This document shows positions 23,901 to 32,216 of a stretch of 64,000 nt of DNA, piece by piece. The stretch is from NCBI GenBank assembly GCA_022828595.1, contig JAKGHH010000004.1:21832372-21896371 (forward strand). The letters are read 5' to 3'. The notes beneath the pieces were generated by a model that ran no database searches, had not been told where the DNA came from, and saw only the letters and a list, made by a program, of their open reading frames with translations. Within the stretch, counting starts at the first letter, position 1. Each line of letters begins with the position of its first letter. This DNA is from Nelumbo lutea (Eukaryota; Streptophyta; Magnoliopsida; Proteales; Nelumbonaceae). Position numbers and translations under genes: made by a program.

Positions 23901-26900
23901 AGTTGTGATTCTTACTTTTCTTTCCTAGTTTACTTGTAAGATTCAAGGAGGGACTGCAGCTTGCGCCTCTCCCTGGAATGTTGTATGAACTCACTCTAAA
24001 TCTGCTTCTGAATTAATAAATTTATTATCTGTTAGAATTCAGGTCTGCCTTAGAGTTTGGCCTGACTGAGTTCAGTTATGTAGAAGAAGAGAGAATGATA
24101 GAGAAAGAGAGAAAGAGAGAAAGAGAGAAGAGAGAATTCTGGTTCGAATTGAAAGAGTCAACATGTCCTCTCCCATTCGGCCAGTAAGAATTTATATTAA
24201 TATTAAAACATAACTGAAAAGTCCTATGTGCCCTTACTTAAGTTAAGAGCACATATTTCAACGCAACATTACAGATCAGCAACATCAATCAAGGTATAAA
24301 GACAGAAATACCCCTACGCTAACACTCCCCCTCAAGCTGGTGAGTATATATCATATACTCCCAGCTTGTTACATATGTAGTCCACTCTTCCCCAACTCAA
24401 ACCTTTTGTAAATAAGTCAGCCCATTGATTTCTTGTATTAACATGTGTAGTGTCTAGCTCTCCATTCAGCACCTTCTTCCTCACAAAGTGACAGTCAACT
24501 TCAATATGCTTGGTTCTTTCATGAAACACTGGATTCGAGGAGATATGAACTGTAGCCTGATTATCACAGTAGAGCTTCATTGGAGTGTTAATGTTGTACC
24601 CTACTTCCTGTAGAAGGTTCCTTAGCCACACTAACTCACAAGCGGTATGCGCCATAGCCCTATATTCTGCCTCTGCACTGCTTCTTGCCACAACCGTCTG
24701 CTTCTTACTTTTCCATGTCACCAGGTTACCTCCCAGAAACGTGCAATAGCCTGTAGTAGACCGCCTATCAGACATAGAACCGGCTCAATCAGCATCAGAA
24801 TACCCTTCTATTTCAAGTTTTTCCCCACTCTTGTATATCAGACTGCGACCCGGGGCCCCTTTTAGATACTTCACAATTCTTAGAACCGCATTCCAGTGAG
24901 GAGTCAGAGGTTTTTGCATGAACTGGCTTACCACACTAACTGCAAATGAGATGTCTGGTCTGGTAATGGTTAGGTAGTTCAGTTTGCCCACAAGCCTATT
25001 TTGTCCAGCAAATCAAGCACATACTTCCTCTGGCACAGATTAATCCCATACTTGGATCTCGCTACCTCTATCCCCAAGAAGTATTTTAGTTTACCCAAAT
25101 CTTTTGTCTGAAAGTGATCCTGCAGATAAGTCTTCAGCCTATCAATACCAATGTTATCATTCCCAGTAATAACAATATCATCTACATACACCACCAACGG
25201 TATTTTTTCCTCCCGAAGAGTCATGACTAAATACAGAATGATCAACCTTGCACTGTTTCATGCCAAACTTCTTTACCACCTCACTGAACCTACCAAACCA
25301 TGCTCGAGGAGACTATTTAAGCCCATGTATAGCCTTCCTTAGTCGGCACACCTTACCATCCTCCCCCTGAGCAACAAACCCTGGAGGTTGCTCCATGTAC
25401 ACCTCCTCGAGTAAGTCACCATGCAAAAAGGCATTCTTGATATCAAACTGATATAGTGGCCACTCATACATGGTTGCAAGAGAGATCACAACACGAACTG
25501 ACCCGATCTTAGCAACCGGTGAGAAAGTCTCTGTGTAGTCAATGCCATAGGTTTGGGAGTACCCTTTTGCAACTAATCGCACTTTCAGGCATTCAACACT
25601 ACCATCAGGCAGGTACTTAACCGTATAAACCCACTTACAACCAACAGCTTGCTTCCTAGGAGGAAGAGCAGCGAGGTCCCAAGTATGATTATGATGAAGG
25701 GCTGAGAGTTCTTCTTCCATGGCACGGCACCACCCTGGAGAGGCAAGGGCTTCCTGGACATCTTTAGGAACAATAACTGATGATAACAAGGTAACAAACT
25801 GGCGATGGGAAGCGGAAAGGTGAGTAAGAGAAACATAATTAGAAATGGGATGAAGGGTGCAAGTACGTTTACCTTTCCGCAAAGCAATGGGTAGATCAAT
25901 CTCAGATGCCAAGTGGGGTTTTGGTGCCGGATCTGTCGACGGAGATGTAGCTGGAGGAGTAGTAGCCGGTGCACGTGGGCGATGTGTATACACATGACGA
26001 ATAGGTGGGCATTCAACAGGTGGTGGCACCAGAGGCAAGGATTTGGTCACAATTGGAACAAACTGAGGATCGACAATGGGAAGTGGAAGGGGAGGAGATG
26101 ATGAGAAGGAAGAAGCATCACCAGACCCCAAAAAGAACGGAGTAGACTCAAAGAAATTGACATCAACACACACAAAGGACCGTCGAGAACCAGGATGGTA
26201 ACACCTATACCCTTTCTGGGTCCGAGAATAGCCAAGGAAGATGCACTTGAGAGAACGGGCATCAAACTTGTCGTTCCCAGGACCCAGATGATAGACAAAA
26301 CAGACACACCCAAAAACTCTCGGCGTAAGAGGGAATGGAGACAAAGAGGGAAACAAGACCTGAAACGGAGACTGGCCATCAAGGATGAACGTGGGCATCC
26401 GATTAATCAGAAAACAAGAGGTAAGCACTGCATCACTCCAAAAAAGTTTGGGAACATGCATGTGATGCATTAGGGATCTTGTTGTTTCAAGGAGATGGCG
26501 ATTCTTTCTCTCAGCCACCCCGTTTTGTTGTGGGGTGTAGGTACACGAGGTCTGATGTATAATGCCGTGTTGGTCCAGGTATTCCTGAAATGATGAGGAT
26601 AAATATTCGTGGCCATTATCAAAACGAAAAACTTTGATATGGATACCAAATTGGTTACGAATTTCAGCATAAAATTTTTAGAAAATGGTGAACAATTCAC
26701 TTCTTTCTTTCATTATATAGAACCACGTCATCCTTGAAAAATCATCCACAAAAATGACAAAATATCTGTATCCATTATATGACATTACCTTATAAGGACC
26801 CCAAACATCTGAATGAACTAAAGAAAAAGGACTCGACACACGGTTATCAACCCTAGAACTAAAGGGAACATGATGGTGTTTCCCAAACTGACACGACTCA

Positions 26901-29900
26901 CAATCCAAAACAGAAAGCTGACTCAAGGACGGAGCCAAGGACTTCAAGACTTTGAGCGACGGATGACCAAATCGGCAGTGCCACTGGAGAGGAGAAAGAG
27001 ATGACTGGAGAGCTGTTGAAGTTCTACCACTACCACCGTCAAGATAATACAGTCCACCTGCTTCATGCCCTCCACCAATCTTCATCCCCGTCTTGAGATC
27101 CTGAAAGACACACATAGAAGGATAAAAGGTAATGGAGCAGTTAAGTGATTTGGTCAGCTTACTAATAGACATAAGGTTAAAAGGCAATTTAGGAACATAC
27201 AGAACTGATGAGAGGGATACGGGATCTAGGTCAACATTACCAACACCACAAATTGAGGATGTGGAACCATTAGCAAGGGTGATAGATTGTGATGTTGAGC
27301 AATGAGACAAGGAGGAAAACACACTTGGAGTTCCGGTCATGTGATCGGAGGCTCCAGAGTCAATGGTCCAGGGATTGGGTGTAGATACCAGACAAGCCAT
27401 ACCTGAGTGAGCAAAAGTTGTCGTAGGAGGCAACTGGTCAGATGAATGATTCTCCTGTTTAAAGCTGGAACTTGAGTCACCGGTCGCGGCATGATTGGCC
27501 CAGGTTGAGGGAGGACCATGTAAATCATAACAATAGTTGATGGTATGTCCATCCATACCACAATGAGTGCACTTCCTCGGGCCTGAGCTACGTCCTCTAC
27601 CACGGGCTCCCCCTGAATCTTTGCTCCCAGTACGACCACCACCACGATTATAAGTAGACCCACCATTGCCACTTCGGCCATATGCAGAACCACTACCAAC
27701 ACCACGGCTAGATTGAGCTCCCCGAGCTCCACCTCTACCACCACGACCTCTCGATGCAGCAAAGGCCGATCTATTTGAGGTATTAGAGTTCTCAGTAGAT
27801 CCGATAGAAATCCTCCGAAGTTGAGCAAATACCTCTTCCAGGGACGGAAGAGCTGATCCCCCTAATATCTGAGCCCGTACCGGTTCATATTCAGACTTTA
27901 GTCCCACCAAAAATCTAGTCACATCAAGCTGCTCTCTCTGTTGTTGTTGAATCTTGACATCAGAAGTGAGAGGATGATAGACATTCAACTCATTACGTAT
28001 GTTCCTCATGTTGGCATAGTACTCCTCAAGACTCTGATTGCCCTGTTGCAGATTAAAGTACTCTTGATAAAGCTGATAAACTCTGGTTGTATTGTCCTGC
28101 CCCGAATACAATTTTTTCGCATGGTCCCACACATCTTTGGCAGTATCAAGGAACATGAAGTTCACACTAATCCTGGGTTCCATACTGTTCCACAACCATG
28201 TGATGATCTGAGTGTCCTCTTGCTCCCAATCTTCATACTCGTGAGAGTCAGAGGAAGGTTTCTCCTCTCTGATATGTTTTACCTTCTTCTTTGCCTTTAG
28301 AAAGACTTCAACGGATTTAGCCCAAGGCACATAATTCTCTCCATTTAACTTAATGGAGGTCATCTGAACATTCAGGTAATCTGTAGGCACCACCACACTA
28401 GGTTTATAATCATTACTGTCTCCCATTATGTTATCACCAATACTGCACATTTGCTGAATTCTATTATCACTAAGATCTGCACACTACACACCACTAGGTC
28501 ACACCTGTCACACTGATTGCAGCACTAATTGTTGCTGGAATGTGTGCTTTTTACACCACAAACCCTGCTCCTACAAATACCTGAAATCTCACCACTATAT
28601 GATCATATCTCTTCCTTCAACATGCGCAAAGAAACTAGCATAAACCCTAGCACTGACTGGCCGAAACACTAGCAAATGATCTGAAACACACCTCCTATTT
28701 AATCCATAAACCAGAACTGAAATCTCTTATCTTATCGCTGAAGTAACACCCATGCGAGCAGGAGAGCGGTCCACACACAACAACCGCTTCACACACAACA
28801 GCCACACACAGTTTGACCCTCTATTCCTCCTCTACTAGGAGAGGGCGATCTCAGAAATCACAATAACCGACCACATACGACCTGATTGGAGGCATAGAGA
28901 CCCCCAAGGGAAGAGGGCGATCACTCCTTTTCAGCCCTTTCCCTTATTTCCAATCGAACACAGAAAAAAAAAGGAAAACCCTAGATAGGGTGCACAGAGA
29001 ATGAATCCTAGGCAAGCAGAAATCTAGGCAGATTTAACCTGCTCTGATACCATGTTAGAATTCAGGTCTGCCTTAGAGTTTGGCCTGACCGAGTTCAGTT
29101 ATGTAGAAGAAGAGAGAATGATAGAGAAAGAGAGAAATAGAGAAGAGAGAATTCTAGTTTGAACTAAAAGAGTCAACATGTCCTCTCCCATTCGGCTAGT
29201 AAGAATTTATATTAATATTAAAACATAACTGAAAAGACCTATGTGCCCTTACTTAAGTTAAGAGCACATATTTCAACACAACATTACAGATCAGCAACAT
29301 CAATCAAGGTATAAAGACAGAAATACCCCTACGCTAACATTATCATTCATAAAAAAAAGGCTACACTTAGATGTTTGGTATTGACTATCTTGAGACATTT
29401 GCTCCTATAGCTAAGATGACCTCAATCCGGGTTTTGTTATCTCTAGCCGCTACTTTTGATTGGCCCCTACACCAGTTTGATGTTAAAAATGCCTTATTGA
29501 ATGGAGACCTACATGAAGAGGTCTATATGTCTTTGCCTCTAGGGGTGTATGGGAAGGAAATGCAAGGCAAGGTGTGTAAATTGTAGAAATCTATTTATGG
29601 TCTCAAACAGTCTCCTCGGGCTTGGTTTGAGAGGTTCATGGCTGCTCTTGTCTCCTTTGGTTAACACAAAATCAATCTGATCATACCCTGTTCTTGAAGA
29701 GAAATGACTCTCTGGTGACCTTTTTGATAGTTTATGTTGATGATATTGTGGTCACGGGTAATGACACTCAAGAGGTCAGTAAACTCAAAAGATTTCTTAA
29801 CTCTGAATTTGAGATCAAGGATTTGGGAGATCTTCGGTATTTTTTGGGCATTGAAGTTGCTAGATCTAAGGATGGTATCTTCATTTCTCAGCATAAATAT

Positions 29901-31846
29901 GTCCTTGACCTCCTTGTTGAGATTGGTAAACTTGGAGCTAAACCAATCTCCACTCCTATTGATCCCAATCATAAGCTTTCTGCTACAGATGGTGACATTT
30001 TATCTGATAAGGGGGTATTTCAAAGACTGCTTGAGAGGTTGTATCTTTGCGTGACTCGGCCGGACATTTCCTATGCAGTAAGTGTTATTAGTCAATTTAT
30101 GCATTCTCTCAGAGATACTCATTTAGCTGCTGCAGAAAGGGTTCTGTGTTACTTGAAAGGTACTCCAGGGAAATGTATTCTATTTGCCAAACATGGACAC
30201 ATGAAGTTGGAAGCTTTCATTGATTTTGATTGGGTAGGGTGTATTGATGATAGGAGATCCACCTCAGGTTATTGTGCTCTGGTCACTAGGAACATTATGT
30301 CATGGAGGAGTAAGAAACAATCTGTAGTTGCTAGATCCTCAGCTGAAGCAGAATACAGGGCAATGACACATGGTGTGTCAGAATTACTGTGACTACAAAC
30401 CCTTTTAGAAGAATTGGGGGTTGACTATGAGAAGCCAAAGATGTTCTACTATGACAACCAAGCAACTATCAATATTGCACATAATCCTATTCAACATGAC
30501 CAAACTAAGCACATTGAGATTGATAGACATTTTATAAGGGAAAGAGTTTCCTCAGGAGAAGTTTGTTTGCCATTCTTCACATCAGACGAACAATTGGCTG
30601 ATATCTTGACCAAGGGAGTTCCGAGAGGGAAAATGACACTATATAAGCAAGATGGGCATGATTGACATCTATGCTCAGCTTGAGGGGGAGTGTAAAGAGA
30701 TTGGGCTGAATGGGTCCTAGTATCTTCTCTTGTAATATTTTTTCTATTTTCCTGTTAGCTAATGGGCTTCTCTTAATGGGCCTGTTATTTCTTTTTTGTT
30801 TGATCTCTGCCTAGCTGGCCGCCCACTTAAGGGCATACTTGTAATTATTTTAACATTAATTTTTAGTAAAAAGGATTAGAGAAGAAAGGGAAGGATTATT
30901 CAAACATTTCTTCTTCCTCCTCTTTTCTCCATCTTATTCTCTTGTACTGCTGCTCTTACTTTTCTTCCTCCTTTTTCTCTCTAATTTTTCAAGTTTATAC
31001 CTATTTTTGAGGACTGGTTTACATCTCTGTTAAATGAAAATGGAGGGGCAAATTTGTAATAAAAGCCTCCTTTTTACATTAAAAGGATTCACAACCTTCA
31101 GAGTAATCTCTTAGCACTTTAGCAGAGGTGCTGCTCTATACTCAAAATTCTGCTCCTGTATATCTTTCTCTTACCATCCTGTCAAGGCACCTTTTAGGTT
31201 ATATTACTTGGATCTTTTTTCCATTTCAAAATATAAAATTTGCAAGTTCAAGCAATATAATGCCAAAAATGGTATGATAATTCACATGATTTGGTGTGAC
31301 CTAATTGATAGTTCAACATTTTTATGTGTACTGAAGAGAAATCGCGGTTCACTCAAGTTTCCTTAACCATTACTTTTTGGTGGCTTCTATTATTATCTCT
31401 TTTCATCAAAAAAATTTACCTATCTTTATCAAAAAAATAAAAAAAAGGAGCACCGAACTCTCATTGGGACTTCTTTCCTTGTTCTTTAACTGATGAGAAA
31501 CTACGACTTTTACTAAATCTTGCCCCGTCTTTCCCTTTTTCTCCTGTTTCTGTTGCAAAATTCTTTGGTCCCCTTGTTTTCTCACTATTTCTTTTCCTGA
31601 CAGCTATGAAGTTTTACTTACATTGGACAAGGACAAACACAAGAAAGATGGACCCATCTACTATTATGTGTTCAATTCTCTCCTGTTTTGCTTGCTTGTT
31701 CTTCATATATATTGGTGGGTGTTGATATACCGGATGCTTGTAAAACAAATCCAAGCCAGAGGCCAGATTAGTGAAGACGTTAGATCTGGTATGTAGAACA
31801 AACTATGTGAAGGTTTTGCATGCATACACAAATATGCACATATTAT

Positions 31847-31886
<40 letters not shown>

Positions 31887-32216
31887 TAGATGATTTGAAA
31901 TGAGTTTGTCTAATTGAGTTAGAACACTATATGGAACAAAATTGGTGAGGAAATATGGAAACGGAAGTTTGAAAACAAACAGAAAATGCTTGTTAAAAGA
32001 AAAGAATTGGGGTGAGGGATAATGTATTTGGCTTACTTTCTATTATACAAGTGCAAACTGTACTGGAACAAGTAGAGGACATATAGAAAACATCTAAATA
32101 TGGGGGCTGGCTTTCCCCTTTACCTTTATTTAATTTAAACAATCTCATTCTTTGGTCCCTCAAACACTTCTTTTCCCCGTGCAGATTCTGAAGGTGAAGG
32201 TGAACATGATGATTGA
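9507..32216 (+). CDS. LOH: Ceramide synthase (LAG1/LOH family), six exons
   Basis: Joins fatty acyl-CoA to a long-chain base to make (dihydro)ceramide in the ER membrane. Exons: 9507-9644, 13203-13432, 14123-14278, 14556-14741, 31604-31788, 32185-32216; all introns are GT-AG and phases join cleanly to 308 codons, the usual size of plant LOH proteins. The start [12 protein letters not shown] fits the family N-terminus. The TLC/Lag1 domain covers about residues 70-280 with several membrane segments; the Lag1 motif has the paired His (SHHVAT, H160-H161) and the acidic site LHDASD (D188, D191). The tail is acidic (SEGEGEHDD). The sequence is closer to the LOH1/LOH3 (very-long-chain) type than to LOH2, by memory of the family. 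Intron 4 is 16.9 kb because of nested retroelements, yet the reading frame and splice sites are intact. Confidence 0.92.
11712..12147. mobile_element. TIR element with TAGGGGTGTCA ends
   Basis: 436 bp from TAGGGGTGTCA to TGACACCCCTA, in intron 1 of the ceramide synthase. GTTG stands on both sides (11708-11711, 12148-12151), too short to settle the superfamily. The inside is made of diverged copies of attggattggacc-like units in both orientations. It was itself hit by the 15 bp LINE tail at 11983. Confidence 0.6.
11983..11997 (-). mobile_element. Ultra-short LINE-tail insertion (15 bp)
   Basis: The 15 bp tttttttgatgaatg, on the - strand CATTCATC followed by A7, lie between two exact 18 bp copies of a sequence starting aaccaatttg (11965-11982 and 11998-12015). 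The insert equals the last bases plus poly(A) of LINE ends elsewhere here (for example the - strand LINE ending near 16323, ATTCATTTATC-A7). The pattern is that of target-primed reverse transcription stopped almost at once. Confidence 0.65.
15063..15654 (+). mobile_element. 5'-truncated LINE-like retroposon with TSD
   Basis: An 18 bp direct repeat with one mismatch (aagagcttgctttaagct at 15063-15080, aagagcttggtttaagct at 15637-15654) bounds about 556 bp that end in TTTATCTT-A8. A poly(A) tail directly before the second repeat marks a + strand non-LTR retroposon. The body (T- and G-rich, 15330-15600) has no recognised domain and is probably a LINE 3' region. It carries the tiny insertion at 15100. 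Confidence 0.6.
15100..15128 (+). mobile_element. Ultra-short LINE-tail insertion (about 29 bp)
   Basis: CATTTATC followed by about 20 A sits between aagaagccgct (15089-15099) and aagaagctgct (15129-15139), an 11 bp repeat with one mismatch. It looks like the events at 11983 and 19583, with only the last eight bases of the LINE plus the tail. Confidence 0.5.
15829..15865 (-). mobile_element. RTE/SINE 3'-tail insertion (37 bp)
   Basis: The - strand reads TGTTGGGATAAGGCTTAGATG then (ATG)n, the usual 3' end of plant RTE-type LINEs and the SINEs that use them. It sits between atggattttttaaa (15815-15828) and atgggttttttaaa (15866-15879), 13 of 14 identical. It lies inside the outer hAT-like element. 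Confidence 0.55.
16421..16999 (-). pseudogene. LINE ORF2 C-terminal fragment with RNase H domain
   Basis: An open frame of 192 codons. The first half ([19 protein letters not shown] ... [13 protein letters not shown]) is the linker seen between the zinc-binding and RNase H domains of plant LINEs. The second half ([20 protein letters not shown] ... [11 protein letters not shown] ... VEGDSKVVV) is an RNase H fold with the acidic residues of FDGS, AE and EGDS. The domain is cut off after DSKVVV: the bases downstream go straight to the 3' UTR and poly(A), so the last catalytic part is lost, unlike the copy at 23632. Upstream, a frameshift separates it from the zinc-binding region. Not functional. 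Confidence 0.75.
17418..18312. mobile_element. hAT-like TIR element (inner)
   Basis: 895 bp. TIRs CATAGTTTTCAAGGC and (reverse complement of the end) CATAGTTGTCAAGGC differ at one of 15 places. The 8 bp flank GTCCCAAT is exact on both sides (17410-17417, 18313-18320). Non-coding, with an (AT)n/(GT)n tract at 17922-17969. It lies within the LINE at 16322, which lies in a related outer element. Confidence 0.8.
17922..17969. repeat. (AT)n microsatellite
   Basis: About 16 AT units, a GTATGTAT interruption, then more AT. Confidence 0.9.
19151..19240 (+). mobile_element. RTE/SINE 3'-tail insertion (90 bp)
   Basis: The insert ends TAGCCGGCCCCATATAGTT, GGGATAAGGCTTAG and (ATG)n, the typical plant RTE/SINE 3' end. 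It is bounded by an exact 18 bp direct repeat starting atgtttagga (19133-19150 and 19241-19258). The first about 45 bp are not recognised. Confidence 0.7.
19583..19594 (-). mobile_element. Ultra-short LINE-tail insertion (12 bp)
   Basis: The 12 bp tttttgatgaat (- strand ATTCATC-A5) lie between two exact 16 bp copies of aacagtctaagatttt (19567-19582, 19595-19610). Part of the T run belongs to the repeat, so the tail length is uncertain by a few bases. Confidence 0.6.
19795..20129 (+). repeat. 5' LTR of Copia A
   Basis: 335 bp. Against the 3' LTR it lacks a short gggcttctcttaat segment and has an extra tttatgttac. The last three bases (TCT after TTTACA) directly abut the primer binding site. 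Confidence 0.88.
20130..20141 (+). other. Primer binding site of Copia A
   Basis: TGGTATTAGAGC, complementary to the 3' end of plant initiator tRNA-Met apart from one base (TGGTATCAGAGC expected). Confidence 0.8.
20597..23631 (+). pseudogene. Copia A gag, protease, integrase and start of reverse transcriptase (broken)
   Basis: Gag starts at the ATG at 20597 ([12 protein letters not shown]). Stops interrupt it at about 20818 and 21077. The Gag zinc knuckle near 21335 ([15 protein letters not shown]) has Tyr where the last Cys should be. After a frameshift near 21690 follows the protease ([10 protein letters not shown]). The integrase has CESC for the zinc site and the acidic triad in [16 protein letters not shown] and VAERKN; stops lie at 22072 and just after VAERKN. 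A frameshift near 22860 precedes the Pro-rich linker and another near 23500 the first part of reverse transcriptase ([22 protein letters not shown]), where the LINE interrupts it. Confidence 0.85.
23633..23908 (+). pseudogene. LINE RNase H C-terminal fragment
   Basis: Reading from 23633: [14 protein letters not shown], a TAG stop, then [39 protein letters not shown] and LLDVLAKQG, ending at a natural stop at 23906. This is the second half of the RNase H domain of a plant LINE with the AE, EGDS and R-AN-x-x-D-x-L-A-K sites. It is homologous to the fragment at 16421 but keeps the end that the other has lost. The frame from 23476 to 23745 joins Copia and LINE sequence and is an artefact of the insertion. 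Confidence 0.8.
24030..24324 (-). repeat. 3' LTR of Copia B
   Basis: 295 bp, read on the - strand from TGTTAGCG to TTCTAACA. It holds a (GA)-rich stretch near 24090-24133 that is longer than in the other LTR. Confidence 0.92.
24325..24333 (-). other. Polypurine tract of Copia B
   Basis: GAGGGGGAG on the - strand, directly before the 3' LTR and overlapping the last bases of the pol stop codon. Confidence 0.8.
24332..28450 (-). pseudogene. Copia B gag-pol (broken)
   Basis: Order along the - strand: Gag ([20 protein letters not shown]) with Gly/Arg-rich tail and zinc knuckle [14 protein letters not shown]; protease [11 protein letters not shown]; integrase with HSDVWGP and VAERKN; reverse transcriptase with YVDD; RNase H with [12 protein letters not shown]. 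Damage seen: a TAA in the integrase at about 26680 where Copia C has CAA; a TAG at 25313 before SPRAW; a frameshift near 25225 in a run of A; a deletion of about 35 codons near 25005, where Copia C has the segment ending in [11 protein letters not shown]; and a TGA at about 24785 in place of Trp. The first ATG may be 28450 or the in-frame 28426. Confidence 0.9.
29041..29052 (-). other. Primer binding site of Copia B
   Basis: On the - strand TGGTATCAGAGC, a full match to the initiator tRNA-Met complement, directly after the 5' LTR. Confidence 0.88.
29053..29339 (-). repeat. 5' LTR of Copia B
   Basis: 287 bp, same ends as the copy at 24030. Confidence 0.92.
29374..30665 (+). pseudogene. Copia A reverse transcriptase and RNase H (broken)
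   Basis: Continues the reverse transcriptase interrupted at 23631: [47 protein letters not shown], then [11 protein letters not shown] with the catalytic Asp pair, and RNase H with [19 protein letters not shown] and [14 protein letters not shown]. Stops lie at 29584 and 30390. A frameshift of the region before YVDD and another near 30640 disrupt the frame. The normal end (IDIYAQL) is in another frame just before the polypurine tract. Confidence 0.85.
30682..30690 (+). other. Polypurine tract of Copia A
   Basis: GAGGGGGAG directly before the 3' LTR. Confidence 0.8.
30691..31026 (+). repeat. 3' LTR of Copia A
   Basis: 336 bp, TGTAAAGAGA to GGTTTACATCT, then the CTGTT target duplication. Confidence 0.88.
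31032..31603 (+). other. End of ceramide synthase intron 4
   Basis: Intron sequence up to the acceptor CCTGACAG. Two LINE-tail-like strings (ttttcatcaaaaaaa near 31396 and ctttatcaaaaaaa near 31420) suggest further small retroposed tails, but no clean target duplication was found. Confidence 0.5.
31849..31882. repeat. (AT)n microsatellite
   Basis: About 17 AT units in intron 5 of the ceramide synthase, 60 bp after the donor. Confidence 0.9.

Larger units (their letters stand above)
24030..29339 (-). mobile_element. Copia LTR retrotransposon B (nested in the LINE)
   Basis: 5310 bp, inserted against the direction of the ceramide synthase gene. The LTRs at 24030-24324 and 29053-29339 have TG...CA ends. 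TTATC flanks it exactly (24025-24029, 29340-29344). The primer binding site and polypurine tract lie where expected. By eye the LTRs differ by roughly nine substitutions plus a short GA-repeat indel. The coding part is closely related to Copia C at 49670. Confidence 0.95.
23632..29355 (+). mobile_element. 5'-truncated LINE in Copia A, itself split by Copia B
   Basis: About 409 bp of LINE (23632-24029 and 29345-29355) end in ATTCAT-A8. An 18 bp target duplication with one mismatch (23614-23631 ending ctcagatg; 29356-29373 ending cttagatg) lies on the two sides; the repeat is the GYTQM part of the Copia A reverse transcriptase. The LINE holds only the end of RNase H and a 3' UTR. Confidence 0.85.
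19795..31026 (+). mobile_element. Copia LTR retrotransposon A (carries LINE and Copia B)
   Basis: Inserted in sense direction in intron 4 of the ceramide synthase. LTRs at 19795-20129 and 30691-31026 start TGTAAAGAGA and end GGTTTACATCT. The exact 5 bp flank CTGTT stands at 19790-19794 and 31027-31031. The order gag, protease, integrase, reverse transcriptase, RNase H shows Copia. Without the nested LINE (with Copia B and the duplicated target) it is about 5.5 kb. Several stops and frameshifts make it inactive. The two LTRs differ by about ten substitutions and a few indels by eye, so it is not recent. Confidence 0.92.

Noticed and set aside
29041..29052. tRNA-Met-like sequence (also at 54764)
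   Set aside because: Only 12 bp that match the tRNA 3' end, next to an LTR: a primer binding site, not a tRNA gene.
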